64,000 bases of DNA from Pseudidiomarina donghaiensis (GTDB taxonomy: Bacteria > Pseudomonadota > Gammaproteobacteria > Enterobacterales > Alteromonadaceae): the NCBI RefSeq assembly GCF_900116895.1, contig NZ_FPCF01000003.1:164009-228008 (forward strand), given 5' to 3'. Under the pieces are notes generated by a model, which saw only the letters and a program-made list of their open reading frames with translations, made no database searches and was not told the origin of the DNA. The position numbers and the translations under genes were made by a program. Shown piece by piece: positions 17,237-27,032 of the stretch; position 1 is the first letter of the stretch; every line of letters begins with the position of its first letter.

Positions 17237-18505
17237 ATGAACACAAAGCGCATAGAGCACGTTGAAGGTCTAAGTCTGAGTATTAATAACCAAGAAATTG
17301 GTGTCGTATCTCACTATTCGGGTGGCAAAAACATCTTTGTATTCTCGCCTGAATACACAGCGCTGCCTAGCAATAAACGCAATACATTCACTATGTCGCA
17401 ATTAATTGATGAGCGTTACCTTCATCAGCCGCTGATTAGTGCACAGCGTCTGCCGCCCGTGCTTTCTAACCTGTTACCTGAAGGGGTATTACGAGACTGG
17501 ATGTCACAGTCGCTTAAAGCGCATGTGGACAACGAATTTCCGTTGCTGGCGCATATGGGTAAAGGTTTGCCGGGGGGAATTATTGCGACGCCGATAGTTG
17601 CAGGTCAGTTGCCGACATGGGCGCTGGATCATCGAGAACAAGTTGAAGCTGTGCAAATTGACGTTGAACACCAACAAAATAGGTTTTCTCTTGCCGGCGT
17701 ACAAATGAAGTTCTCGTCAGTTCGTAATCAAGATGGGCGCTTCAATATAGGCACGGATGCTAATCACGATAGTTGGATTATCAAAACACCGTCCACAGTG
17801 CATAAATTTGTGCCTTATAATGAGTTCTCAGCCATGCGCCTTGCTGAAGTTGTCGGTGTTAATATTCCAGAAATAAAGCTGGTTGAATTGTCTAAGCTAG
17901 ATAACTTGCCGGATATTCAATTGCCAAATGAGCAGCATGCCTACGCGATCAAGCGATTTGATCGAAAAGATGGACAACGAGTACACACGGAAGATTTCGC
18001 GCAGATATTCCAGGTGCACTCGCGAGAGAAATATAAGAAGTATAATTACGAACAAATTGCCGATGCTTTATATTCATACAGCCATCAAGCTTTGAAAGAC
18101 GTGCAACAAATGGCCCGGCGTTTACTCGTTAACATATTACTTGCCAATGGCGATGCGCACCTTAAAAACTGGTCAGTGATATACTCCAATCCGCAGCGGC
18201 CTATGTTGTCCCCCGCTTACGATATCGTTTCTACGCGACCTTACGTACAAGGTGAGACAGAGTTCGCACTGAACTTGGGCAAAAATAAAAACTGGTACCA
18301 GGCGAACATGGCTTCATTTGAGACTTGGTCTAATCGTGTCGATGTGCCATGGCAGGCCGTAAAAGTGCATATCATTGACACATTAGATAAAGCCCGAAAT
18401 ATTTGGCCGCAATTATTGACCGAATTGCCAATGCATGATGAACACAAGAATGCGTTAAGGCTGCATTGGGCTCAATTACATGAAGACTTTAGGTTACGAA
18501 GCTAA
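17237..18505 (+). CDS. hipA: HipA-like serine/threonine kinase toxin
   Basis: A 422-residue HipA-family kinase that appears complete. An N-terminal subdomain (about 1-110) is followed by the core: the Ser-containing loop FSLAGVQMKFS (autophosphorylation/P-loop region, about residue 155), ATP-binding WIIKTPS, KRFDRKDGQ, EDFAQIF, the catalytic loop NGDAHLKNWS (catalytic Asp, about 313) and the metal Asp in LSPAYDIVST. In E. coli HipA phosphorylates glutamyl-tRNA synthetase and induces persistence; the target here is unknown and could be another aminoacyl-tRNA synthetase or protein. All key kinase residues are kept, so the toxin is probably functional. Confidence 0.92.
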   Translation: MNTKRIEHVEGLSLSINNQEIGVVSHYSGGKNIFVFSPEYTALPSNKRNTFTMSQLIDERYLHQPLISAQRLPPVLSNLLPEGVLRDWMSQSLKAHVDNEFPLLAHMGKGLPGGIIATPIVAGQLPTWALDHREQVEAVQIDVEHQQNRFSLAGVQMKFSSVRNQDGRFNIGTDANHDSWIIKTPSTVHKFVPYNEFSAMRLAEVVGVNIPEIKLVELSKLDNLPDIQLPNEQHAYAIKRFDRKDGQRVHTEDFAQIFQVHSREKYKKYNYEQIADALYSYSHQALKDVQQMARRLLVNILLANGDAHLKNWSVIYSNPQRPMLSPAYDIVSTRPYVQGETEFALNLGKNKNWYQANMASFETWSNRVDVPWQAVKVHIIDTLDKARNIWPQLLTELPMHDEHKNALRLHWAQLHEDFRLRS

Positions 18506-18506
18506 T

Positions 18507-18538
18507 GGGTATCTGCTCGTAATTACGAGCAAATACCC
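18507..18538. terminator. Hairpin between hipA and mipA (possible bidirectional terminator)
   Basis: A long stem GGGTAT-C-TGCTCGT / ACGAGCA-A-ATACCC with AATT loop, directly after the hipA stop and before the convergent porin stop. There is no strong T tract on either side, so efficiency is uncertain. Confidence 0.5.
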
Positions 18539-18545
18539 GAGTCAT

Positions 18546-19373
18546 TTAAAAGAACATATAAATAAACCCGACGCCAAGCTCGGCTTCATAGTCGCCACGG
18601 GCAATTGGGCTGTTACGAACGTCGCTACTGTAGTGCTCGTATAGGCCTTCAACGAACACTAACCAGTTGTCGTTAATGTAAGTACGATAATTGTAGTGCA
18701 GGCCAACCGAGCGAATACCGCTGTCGATGTAGGTTTGGTTATACCCCGATGCAGCAGCTTGCGCGGCGTTCACACCGAAATCTTTATTGGCACGATCGCT
18801 GTCGTGGTATACCGCAACCACAGATAGCTCGTGACCGGTACCGTCGAGTTGCTCACCGAAGCGTGTGCCGACGCCGAAAATACCAATGTTTCCGTCTTCA
18901 CTAGCAATCACGCGGCCATCAAGCCAGTAACGCCAGTCGGCGTCGAATGCACGGCGTGCTTGCAGCACAAATTCGGCACCTTCGTCAGAATCGCCCATGC
19001 CGTTCAAATAGCCGTCATCAGAGTCTGCTTCTTCACGGCCTTCATCAAAGCCAACAGTGGCCTCGAATAGCCATACGTCGTCACGTAGGCCGCGCCAACC
19101 TAGGGCTTCACCGGCAAAGTAGAAAATATTATCGCCGCTGCGCCATTGCAGGGCGCCAGCAGGGTCAGCTTCGAAGCCGAATTCGTCTGAGCCTTCATAG
19201 GCTGATTCATATTCAACACCCGCGCCCAAGCCTAAAGCCCAACCGTCTTGTCCTTTGGTAAAGTCATCAAGAGAAGGCAAAGGCACTAATGCTGTTTTTT
19301 CTTGAGCAACTGTTGCGGGCGCGAAACTTGCAGCTACAGCCAGTGGTAGCAGTAGAGCGATAAATTTTTTCAT
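18546..19373 (-). CDS. MipA/OmpV-family outer-membrane protein
   Basis: A 275-residue outer-membrane beta-barrel protein of the MipA/OmpV family. The start at 19373 gives a clean signal peptide (MKKFIALLLPLAVAASFAPATVAQ) and has GGAG upstream; a 16-codon longer frame is less likely. Family features are GLGAGVEYESAYEGSDEF after the signal peptide, repeated aromatic barrel strands, and a C-terminal phenylalanine (GFIYMFF) as expected for BAM recognition. MipA itself anchors MltA and PBP1b in E. coli, but many members act as porin-like or stress-response proteins. It stands alone. Confidence 0.88.
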   Translation of the reverse strand: MKKFIALLLPLAVAASFAPATVAQEKTALVPLPSLDDFTKGQDGWALGLGAGVEYESAYEGSDEFGFEADPAGALQWRSGDNIFYFAGEALGWRGLRDDVWLFEATVGFDEGREEADSDDGYLNGMGDSDEGAEFVLQARRAFDADWRYWLDGRVIASEDGNIGIFGVGTRFGEQLDGTGHELSVVAVYHDSDRANKDFGVNAAQAAASGYNQTYIDSGIRSVGLHYNYRTYINDNWLVFVEGLYEHYSSDVRNSPIARGDYEAELGVGFIYMFF

Positions 19374-19520
19374 GGTGATTCTCCAACTACACAAACAGAC
19401 AAAACAATTTTGTCTGAACATGCTGCTACTACGTTATTAAGTGTAGCTTGGATTTGACATCACCCTGGAATATTTATGTTGAGTAAAAACAAGCTGGCTT
19501 ACCGCTAACGGCTTCAGTTG

Positions 19521-20444
19521 TTACTGCATGCCCTTCAAAAACGCCACCACGCTTCGCCCCAGCGAGCTATGTTCGTAGCCGCCTTCTAAGGTGGCCACAA
19601 TACGGCCGTCGCAATGGCGCTCAGCCAGTTCTTTCAGTTCGCGGCCTATCCAGTGGTAGTCGGTTTCGGTGAGTTTAAACTGCGCCATGTCGTCTTCTAA
19701 ATGGCCGTCAAAACCAGCGGACACCATAATCAACTGCGGTGCGAAGGCATCAATGGCGGGGAACCAGCGCTCGCGCACGGCAGCTTGCCATGTCGGGCCG
19801 TCACAGCCGGCGGGTAAAGGTATATTCACCACTTCATGGCTAATGGTCTCGGCGCCAGAATTCGGGTACAAAGGGTGTTGGAACGAGCTGCAAAACAGCA
19901 CGCGCTCGTCGTTTAAGAAAATATCTTCGGTGCCGTTGCCGTGGTGTACGTCAAAATCCACAATAGCGACGCGCTCAATGCCGTAAGTATGCATGGCGTA
20001 AGCCGTGGCCACCGCAATATTGTTGAAAATACAAAAACCCATGGCGGCGTCCCAGGTGGCGTGGTGGCCGGGCGGGCGCACCATGCAAAAGGCTCGGCGG
20101 TTTTCAGCGGTAAACACTTCGTCAACCGCGCACATACCACTGCCTGCGGCATACAACGCTGCGCGCAAGGTGCCGGCAGTCATCATGGTGTCGGGGTCTA
20201 ACCATATATGTTGGTCGGGCTCGGTGGGGGCACGTTCAAACACGTCGTCTATGTAATTCGCGGCGTGCACACGCAGTAAGTCTTCACGTTCAGCGGGCTT
20301 AGCGTCTTTTTGGGTGAGTGCGAATTCCATGCCTGAACGAATAATCTGGTCGTTAATGGCAGCAATACGCGCCGGCTCTTCGGGGTGCACTTCCGACACG
20401 CGGTGCATGCTGCAATAGGGGTGACTAAATACGGTGATGGACAT
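19521..20444 (-). CDS. Histone-deacetylase-superfamily enzyme (AcuC-like)
   Basis: A 307-residue zinc-dependent deacetylase of the arginase/HDAC fold. Zn ligands and catalytic His residues are visible: MVRPPGHHA (about 132-140), VDFDVHHGNGTED (about 172-184), VSAGFDGH (about 244-251) and LEGGY near the end. Such bacterial proteins deacetylate lysines on proteins or small acetylated amines; the actual substrate cannot be told. It lies 5 bases after the CoA-transferase/GNAT gene on the same strand. The pair thus encodes an acetyl-transfer enzyme and a putative acetyl-removing enzyme. Confidence 0.92.
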   Translation of the reverse strand: MSITVFSHPYCSMHRVSEVHPEEPARIAAINDQIIRSGMEFALTQKDAKPAEREDLLRVHAANYIDDVFERAPTEPDQHIWLDPDTMMTAGTLRAALYAAGSGMCAVDEVFTAENRRAFCMVRPPGHHATWDAAMGFCIFNNIAVATAYAMHTYGIERVAIVDFDVHHGNGTEDIFLNDERVLFCSSFQHPLYPNSGAETISHEVVNIPLPAGCDGPTWQAAVRERWFPAIDAFAPQLIMVSAGFDGHLEDDMAQFKLTETDYHWIGRELKELAERHCDGRIVATLEGGYEHSSLGRSVVAFLKGMQ

Positions 20445-20449
20445 CTAAC

Positions 20450-22312
20450 TCACTCACTTTTTTCAATTAGATCGAGCTGCAAGTAAACTTCGCCGGGTTC
20501 TTCCGAAGGCTTGCGCACAAACCCGGCGCGCTCAAACACGGCCAACATTTTGCCGTTCTCGGCACGTACGTACGCCAACATGCGCTCAAGCCCACGTTCA
20601 CGGGCAATACGCTTCATTTCTTCTAGCAGACGCGTGGCCATGCCTTTACCATGTTGAGTTTCGCGCGTAACGAAGGCAACTTCACAGCTTTTTTCGTCGT
20701 GTAGCAGATAATAGCGACCAACGGCTTGAATCTGCGCCATAGAACCCTTTTGCCGAACAATGCATAACGCCAGGTCACGTGATTGGTCCACGCTCACTAA
20801 CGTACAGGACTTTTCGCGACTCATGCTGGTGGGCACTGTGTTGTAGCGCATTTGCAAGGTTTCTTTGGTGTGCGAATAAAAGAACTCTTGCAGACGCCGC
20901 TCGTCGCTTGGGTTCAGTGGCCGCAAGTCAAAAAATTCGCCGTTAATAGATATTTCTTTAAAGCCCACCGGCCCTAGCTCAGGCACTTCTACAGAGTGCA
21001 AAATTTGGTAGTGGGGCACGTAATAATGTTTGCGTACTTCTTCCAATAGTTGCTGACGAAACTTCGGGTGTGCCACCCGTATGAGTTCTAATGCCCGTTC
21101 GCGTATGCTTTTACCGCGTAGCGAAGCCACGCCAAACTCGGTCACCACGTAATACACATGTGCCCGTGAGGTGGCGACGCCGCTGCCTTCGCTAATAAAG
21201 GGCACAATGCGCGACACGGTGCCATTTTTGGCAGTGGAGGGCAGGGCAATGACTGGCTTACCGCCAGAGCTCATGCTGGCGCCCCGGCTAAAATCCACAT
21301 GGCCACCTATGCCACTGTAAAAATGGTGGCCAATAGAGTCCGACACCACTTGGCCGGTTAAATCCACTTCAATGGCGCTGTTAATTGACACCATTTTGTC
21401 GTTTCGCGCAATGTTCGCTGGCGAGTTCACGTATTCCGACGGGTAAAAACCAATGTGCGGGTTGTTGTTCACAAAGTCGTAGAGTTTTTTGCTACCAATA
21501 CAGAAGCTAGTTACCGCTTTGTGTTGGTGATAGGTTTTGCGGCGGTTATTAATCACGCCACTCAGCATAAGTTCCATTATGCCGTCGGTTATCAGCTCGC
21601 TGTGCACGCCTAAGTCTTTATGGTTTACCAAATAGCGCAGTACCGCGTCACAAATTTTGCCAAAGCCAATTTGAATGGTGGCACCGTCTTCCACTAGCAG
21701 CGACACATACTGGCCAATACGCTCGGTGACGGCATCGAGTTCAGGCGCCGTTATTTCGGGTAGGTCTTGCTCGGCTTCAAAAAACGCATCAATTTGACCT
21801 TTGTGAATAAACGCTTGGCCAAAAGTTACCGGCATTTTGGGGTTTACTTGGGCAATCACCTTTTTCGCTGAGCGCAAAGCCGAAGACACAATATCGACCG
21901 ACACACCTAACGAATGATAGCCGTATTGATCGGGCGGGCTGACCATAATCAGCGCCGCATCAAGCGGTAGTATGTCTTCGCTAAATAACGATGGAATGTC
22001 GGACATAAATGCAGGGGTGTAATCTGCACGGCCTTCAGCCACGGCGCGGCGTACTTTCTCGCCCCCAATAAACAGCGAGTTTACTTTAAAGGTTTCACTG
22101 TACTCTGGGTTGACCCAATGGTTATCGCCTAGCGCGTAAATTTGTACAATCTCGATATCATGAAAGTGTTGGCTGTGGTCGGCAAGATCATGCATTAGGG
22201 CGTGTGGCACTGCTGCGTGGGTACCAATAAAAATTCGGTCACCCGATTTCAACAGCTGTTGCCATTTCGCGGGTTGCCCGTTAACCATGAGTTGCCGATG
22301 TTCTGCGCTCAT
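20450..22312 (-). CDS. Acetyl-CoA hydrolase/transferase fused to GNAT acetyltransferase
   Basis: A 620-residue two-domain cytoplasmic protein. Residues about 1-440 form an acetyl-CoA hydrolase/CoA-transferase of the Ach1/Cat1 type: GTHAAVPHAL near the start, VSPPDQYGYHSLG, the likely catalytic Glu in GVHSELITDG, GGHVDFSRGA and TEFGVASLRGKS. Residues about 460-615 form a GNAT domain, with acetyl-CoA-binding ETQHGKGMATRLLEEM and a terminal RAENGKMLAVFERAGF block. This architecture exists in other proteobacteria but its substrates are not established. Together with the downstream deacetylase it may control acetyl-CoA/acetate flux or protein acetylation. No terminator was noted between the two genes. 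Confidence 0.9.
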   Translation of the reverse strand: MSAEHRQLMVNGQPAKWQQLLKSGDRIFIGTHAAVPHALMHDLADHSQHFHDIEIVQIYALGDNHWVNPEYSETFKVNSLFIGGEKVRRAVAEGRADYTPAFMSDIPSLFSEDILPLDAALIMVSPPDQYGYHSLGVSVDIVSSALRSAKKVIAQVNPKMPVTFGQAFIHKGQIDAFFEAEQDLPEITAPELDAVTERIGQYVSLLVEDGATIQIGFGKICDAVLRYLVNHKDLGVHSELITDGIMELMLSGVINNRRKTYHQHKAVTSFCIGSKKLYDFVNNNPHIGFYPSEYVNSPANIARNDKMVSINSAIEVDLTGQVVSDSIGHHFYSGIGGHVDFSRGASMSSGGKPVIALPSTAKNGTVSRIVPFISEGSGVATSRAHVYYVVTEFGVASLRGKSIRERALELIRVAHPKFRQQLLEEVRKHYYVPHYQILHSVEVPELGPVGFKEISINGEFFDLRPLNPSDERRLQEFFYSHTKETLQMRYNTVPTSMSREKSCTLVSVDQSRDLALCIVRQKGSMAQIQAVGRYYLLHDEKSCEVAFVTRETQHGKGMATRLLEEMKRIARERGLERMLAYVRAENGKMLAVFERAGFVRKPSEEPGEVYLQLDLIEKSE

Positions 22313-22393
22313 TGTTCCATCCTTAAGCAGCGTATGCGTACCTTCAGTATAAACACAACTTAGCGGCAGTCTAAATACCTACTTGTTGGGTTG

Positions 22394-25309
22394 CTAATTC
22401 GGCGTCGGGTAGCGACAAACGCGGTTGCGACCGTTAGATTTAGCGGTGTAAAGCGCCCGGTCAGCGTGTGACAACAACGAGTCTATTGAGTCGACGCTAG
22501 CAAGCGATGATAAACCAATACTGACCGTTAATTGTTCAATCGGCACTTGAGCGGGCGGAGGCGTTTGCATAATGTGTTCGCGTAATCGATTACACATTAT
22601 TTCTGCTGTTTCTATAGTCGTGTCGGTCATCAAAATTGTGAATTCCTCACCACCCCAACGAGCGATTTTATCTTCTTGTCGTGTGTGCTGTTTCAACAAA
22701 TCAGCTAACCACTGTAAAACAATGTCACCCGATGAATGGCTAAAGTTATCATTGATTCGTTTGAAATTATCGACATCAATAATGGCGAGCGTCAATGGCT
22801 TTTTATGCCGCGTTGCTGCGGCAAATTCAGCGGCTAAATCCCGATTAAAGCTGCGCCGATTTGGCAAATTAGTCAGTTCATCAAATTGCGCCAAGTGCTC
22901 AAACCGTTCAGCTTGGGTACGCAAGGCTTCTGTTTTTTCCGCAACCTGTTGTTCCAACTCAGCAGCACGGCGCGCCAATACGTTCAGCCGAACTCGAACA
23001 AAGGTCATAATAGCTAGCAGCAGTGCCACTGAAGCTATAATCCAGAACCAAAGCTGCTGATAGTAACGTGGCGGCACACTAAAGCTAAATTCTGCGGTGC
23101 GCCCAAGTTGATCGCTGTTGCTGTACGCGGCTTGTACTCTAAAGGTGTAGTCGCCGGGCGGTAAGTTGGTAAATTCTGCATAACGCGCTGAGGTGGTGCG
23201 CCAATTGTCGTCGTAACCAAGCAACTGAGTACGGTAACGAATTTGGTTATTCATAGTAAAGCCAAGGCCAGCGTAGCTAATGCTAATACGCTCACCATCG
23301 AAGCGGCTTGGTGCTCTGCCAGACGCAACAAATTCACCGTTTATTTCAACATTTTCAATAACCGCAGGCGGTGGGTAATCGGTAAACTGCGCAAGTTGAT
23401 TTGGTGCAATACGAGCTATTCCGTTTGCGGTAGGCACCCAGATGGTATCGTCGGTTGCGTGTAAAATAGCTGGGTTTGAACCGCCATTAGCTTGACTGCT
23501 AACTAAACCGTCGCTTTCACGAAAAACTTCTACGGTAGTTAAGCCGCTGCTTTGCTGAGTTTGCACAGCACGAATATCGTCAACTGTAGTGCGCATAATG
23601 CCGCGATTTGAGGTCAACCAAACATTGTTGTTTTCGTCAATTGTGAACTGAAAAACTTTCTCGACAATTAAACCTTGAGGGCGACCAATGACAATGCCTT
23701 GCTGCTGCTCGGGTTGGTAAATAATCAAACCGCGATCGGTGGCAAGCCACAGTTCATCGCCAACGGATTGGATATTAAAAACATACTGAGCATGATTAAA
23801 TTTGCTGATATCAACACTGACAAAGCGGTCGCTAACATATTTAAATAGCCCGCGAGCTGTGCCTAGCCACAACTGATCATTTTTGTCTTCATGCAGTGAC
23901 ACGCTAAACCGAGCATGATCAACCTGCTCATTTGGCTCGCCTATACCCTTTCCGGGCTCATAAAAATTAATACCATTTGGGGTGGCAAGCCAAATTCTGC
24001 CGGTATGCGTTGCGGCCATTGCACGAATTTCGTTGGCTAGCAGTCCGTCGCTTCGAGTCCAATGCTGTATTACTTCGCCATTTTTCCAAAGCAATAAACC
24101 GTCGGTGTAGGTGCCGATATAAATGCCATGCTCGGGGTGCTCGTAAAGACTAAGCACAGAGGCTTGAAGGCCCAGCTCAAGGTTACGCCATTGGTTATTA
24201 CTGTAGACGCTAACGCCGCCTGCAGAGCCAACCCAAACGTCACCATTTTCACGCTGAATTACTGTGCGGACAAAGTTATCGGCCAACCCGTCTTTTGCCG
24301 TATAAGTTCGAAACGGGGTGTTACGCAGACGCATGAGCCCGCCGTTGGTGCCAATCCAAATGCTACGTTCAGCATCTTGATAAATCGCAAGCACACGTGA
24401 ATTGGGCAGACCATCAGCCATGCTTAGGTTTTCCAAACCATGCGCCTTGCTCAATCGAAACAAACCTTTATCAATAGAGCCCAGCCAAATATCGCCAATG
24501 TCATCAACCATCACCCGAATAATACTTACGTTGTCGAGTTTTGGATGAATGAGCTTGAACCCAGTTTCTTGGCGACCAATAAAGGCGCCTTGCTCGGTGC
24601 CCACAATAAAATCATCGCCATATTGGGTAACGGAAAACACACCGAGTTTGGGTAGGCCATAGTCGCTATTGATGAAATACAAATCGTCTTTAGTTACCCG
24701 AACCAACCCTAAATTGGTGGCAACATATAGCTGTGAATCATCGGGCTTAGCAATATCGTAGGCGTGCATTACATTATTGTTCGGCGCGACTTGGTCGAAA
24801 AAAGATTCAACGTTGTCAGGGCTATAGTATTTTAATAGCCCGAGCTCTTCGGTAGCCAACCAATAGCTATTATCTTGGTTATAAATTGCTTTATTAACAA
24901 GGGTTAAAGGGGTTTCCAAGGTGCGCCATTCGGTAGTTCCGGCTGCCCCCTGTTCGCGTAAGACAACCGTTCCTCGCGCACCCACCACAATCAACTGCCC
25001 CGATTCTGCCACGCGAACATTTTGTAGGCCGGCGTCTCGTAGACCAATGTTGCTGTATAAATCGAAATTTTTAAATTCGGCGCCATTGTAGCGAGTTAAG
25101 CCTTCCCACGTTGCAAGCCAGATGTAACCTTCTTCGGTTTGGGTAACGCTATTGATGGTGTTATGCGGTAGACCGTCTCGCGTGGTCCATAACTCTTGAA
25201 AGTAGTTCGTTAGCTCAGGCGGCGCAGTTTCGTTGGCTTTGGCAGGAACAGCAACATGTAATGCAGCGCACAAAAACAATATATTTACCCAAACTCTACA
25301 ACCGCGCAT
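22394..25309 (-). CDS. Periplasmic-propeller sensor diguanylate cyclase (Reg_prop-Y_Y_Y-GGDEF)
   Basis: A 971-residue membrane sensor. After a signal peptide (MRGCRVWVNILFLCAALHVAVPAKA) there are about 14 Reg_prop blades, recognisable as repeated DGLPHNTI, GYIWLATWEGL, IWIGTNGGLMR, VWVGSAGGVS and IWLATPNGI units (about residues 35-640). A Y_Y_Y domain follows (FTNLPPGDYTFRVQAAY, about 690-755), then one transmembrane helix (about 760-780), a coiled coil and a C-terminal GGDEF domain. The active-site motif is RWGGEEF, which is competent for c-di-GMP synthesis. It diverges from the S10 carboxypeptidase gene over 170 bases. The periplasmic propeller probably senses an oligomeric ligand. Confidence 0.93.
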   Translation of the reverse strand: MRGCRVWVNILFLCAALHVAVPAKANETAPPELTNYFQELWTTRDGLPHNTINSVTQTEEGYIWLATWEGLTRYNGAEFKNFDLYSNIGLRDAGLQNVRVAESGQLIVVGARGTVVLREQGAAGTTEWRTLETPLTLVNKAIYNQDNSYWLATEELGLLKYYSPDNVESFFDQVAPNNNVMHAYDIAKPDDSQLYVATNLGLVRVTKDDLYFINSDYGLPKLGVFSVTQYGDDFIVGTEQGAFIGRQETGFKLIHPKLDNVSIIRVMVDDIGDIWLGSIDKGLFRLSKAHGLENLSMADGLPNSRVLAIYQDAERSIWIGTNGGLMRLRNTPFRTYTAKDGLADNFVRTVIQRENGDVWVGSAGGVSVYSNNQWRNLELGLQASVLSLYEHPEHGIYIGTYTDGLLLWKNGEVIQHWTRSDGLLANEIRAMAATHTGRIWLATPNGINFYEPGKGIGEPNEQVDHARFSVSLHEDKNDQLWLGTARGLFKYVSDRFVSVDISKFNHAQYVFNIQSVGDELWLATDRGLIIYQPEQQQGIVIGRPQGLIVEKVFQFTIDENNNVWLTSNRGIMRTTVDDIRAVQTQQSSGLTTVEVFRESDGLVSSQANGGSNPAILHATDDTIWVPTANGIARIAPNQLAQFTDYPPPAVIENVEINGEFVASGRAPSRFDGERISISYAGLGFTMNNQIRYRTQLLGYDDNWRTTSARYAEFTNLPPGDYTFRVQAAYSNSDQLGRTAEFSFSVPPRYYQQLWFWIIASVALLLAIMTFVRVRLNVLARRAAELEQQVAEKTEALRTQAERFEHLAQFDELTNLPNRRSFNRDLAAEFAAATRHKKPLTLAIIDVDNFKRINDNFSHSSGDIVLQWLADLLKQHTRQEDKIARWGGEEFTILMTDTTIETAEIMCNRLREHIMQTPPPAQVPIEQLTVSIGLSSLASVDSIDSLLSHADRALYTAKSNGRNRVCRYPTPN

Positions 25310-25479
25310 TACCAGTCCACCTTTTGGTCATTTTGATAACTTTTATATCACATTTTTTCGTGTATTCACTAGCGTAATAAGTAACCATCTTGAAATTTAG
25401 TGCATTTAGCTCACACCCCTTGAGCTTCTTAGCTACATTGCATTTAATGGAAGCACGATAAAAACCAGAGGAAGTATCT

Positions 25480-27015
25480 ATGAAGGGCATGAAACAGCTT
25501 GTTTTAGCCGCAATGATGGGCGTAAGCCTTGGCACTAGTTTTATTGCGACAGCTGCTGTCGCAGAAGAATTGCCACAGGCAAAAATTGCTGCAGATGATG
25601 TGGTTGTGACAGAACATAGCGCCAATATTAATGGTCAACGTTTTAAATATACCGCAACCACGGGTACGCAACCGGTTTTCAATGAAAACGGCGAAGCCAC
25701 TGCAGCGTTATTCTTTACGTACTATGAGCGCCAAGGCGTTAAAAACCGTGAAGAACGTCCATTATTAATTTCTTTCAATGGCGGCCCGGGCTCTGCTTCG
25801 GTATGGATGCACATTGCCTACACTGGCCCGAAGTCACTTCGTGTTGATGACGAAGGCTTTCCAATTATGCCGTACGGCGTGAAAGACAACCCACATTCGG
25901 TACTTGATGTGGCTGATATTGTTTTTGTAAACCCAGTAAATACGGGGTATTCGCGCCCATTGCCAAAGAAAGATGGCAGTGCTTATTCGCGTGACGAGCT
26001 ACAAAAAATGTTTTTCGGTGTGAATGCCGATGTGAAATACCTAGCTGACTGGGTCAATACCTTTGTAACGCGTCACGAACGCTGGCGCTCACCGAAGTAT
26101 CTGATTGGTGAAAGCTACGGAACCACACGTGTTTCTGGTTTAGCACTTGAGCTGCAAAATCGTCAATGGATGTACCTGAATGGTGTGGTGTTAGTGTCGC
26201 CGACCGATATTGGTATTGAGCGTAATGGCCCTGTCAAAGCAGCTAACCGCTTACCGTATTTTGCTGCAGCAGCTTGGTATCACAATGCGCTAGACAGTGA
26301 CTTGCTGAAAAAAGACTTGCTTGAGCTATTGCCTGAAGTGGAGCAGTACACGTTGAACGTTTACTTGCCTGCGTTAGCGAAAGGGGCCATGTTGCCGCAA
26401 GCTGAAAAAGAACAAATTGCTGAGCAAGTGGCGAAATACTCAGGTATTGATAAGCAAACTGTTTTGCGTGCGAACTTAGATATTAGTACGTCGTTTTTCT
26501 GGAAAGAGCTTCTGCGTGACCGCCAGCTGACTGTTGGCCGTTTGGATTCACGCTATTTGGGCATCGACCGTGATGATGTGGGTTCACGCCCAGACTACAA
26601 CTCAGAGCTAACTTCTTGGTTGCATTCATTTACGCCGGCCATTAATTATTACTTGCGGGAAGAGCTGAACTACAAAACCGACGTGAAATACAACATGTTT
26701 GGTCCGGTTCATCCGTGGGACCGCAGCAACAACAATACTGGTGAAAACTTACGTCAAGCTATGGCGCAAAACCCATACTTAAATGTGTTAATTCAGTCAG
26801 GTTATTACGACGGTGCCACCAACTATTTCGATGCGAAATACAATATGTGGCACATTGATCCAAGCGGTAAAATGGCCGATCGCATTGGCTTCAAAGGATA
26901 TCGTAGTGGCCATATGATGTATTTGCGCGCTGAAGACTTGAAGTTATCGAATGACGACTTGCGTGAATTCATTAAAGCGACTATTCCTGCTAAAGGCGAA
27001 GCCGCTAAATATTAA
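25480..27015 (+). CDS. Exported S10-family serine carboxypeptidase
   Basis: A 511-residue secreted peptidase. The signal peptide is clear (MKGMKQLVLAAMMGVSLGTSF...). The oxyanion motif NGGPGSAS, the nucleophile in GESYGTTR (about residue 204), the Asp in QSGYYDGATNY and the His in YRSGHMMYL give a full alpha/beta-hydrolase triad of the S10 family, which removes C-terminal residues from peptides. GAGGAAG lies before the ATG. Next come a tiny Pmp3-type membrane protein and a TolB-propeller amidohydrolase on the same strand with short gaps, forming a probable operon. Bacteria of this type live on proteinaceous substrates, which fits. Confidence 0.92.
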   Translation: MKGMKQLVLAAMMGVSLGTSFIATAAVAEELPQAKIAADDVVVTEHSANINGQRFKYTATTGTQPVFNENGEATAALFFTYYERQGVKNREERPLLISFNGGPGSASVWMHIAYTGPKSLRVDDEGFPIMPYGVKDNPHSVLDVADIVFVNPVNTGYSRPLPKKDGSAYSRDELQKMFFGVNADVKYLADWVNTFVTRHERWRSPKYLIGESYGTTRVSGLALELQNRQWMYLNGVVLVSPTDIGIERNGPVKAANRLPYFAAAAWYHNALDSDLLKKDLLELLPEVEQYTLNVYLPALAKGAMLPQAEKEQIAEQVAKYSGIDKQTVLRANLDISTSFFWKELLRDRQLTVGRLDSRYLGIDRDDVGSRPDYNSELTSWLHSFTPAINYYLREELNYKTDVKYNMFGPVHPWDRSNNNTGENLRQAMAQNPYLNVLIQSGYYDGATNYFDAKYNMWHIDPSGKMADRIGFKGYRSGHMMYLRAEDLKLSNDDLREFIKATIPAKGEAAKY

Positions 27016-27032
27016 TAACAAGGAGATGACCC

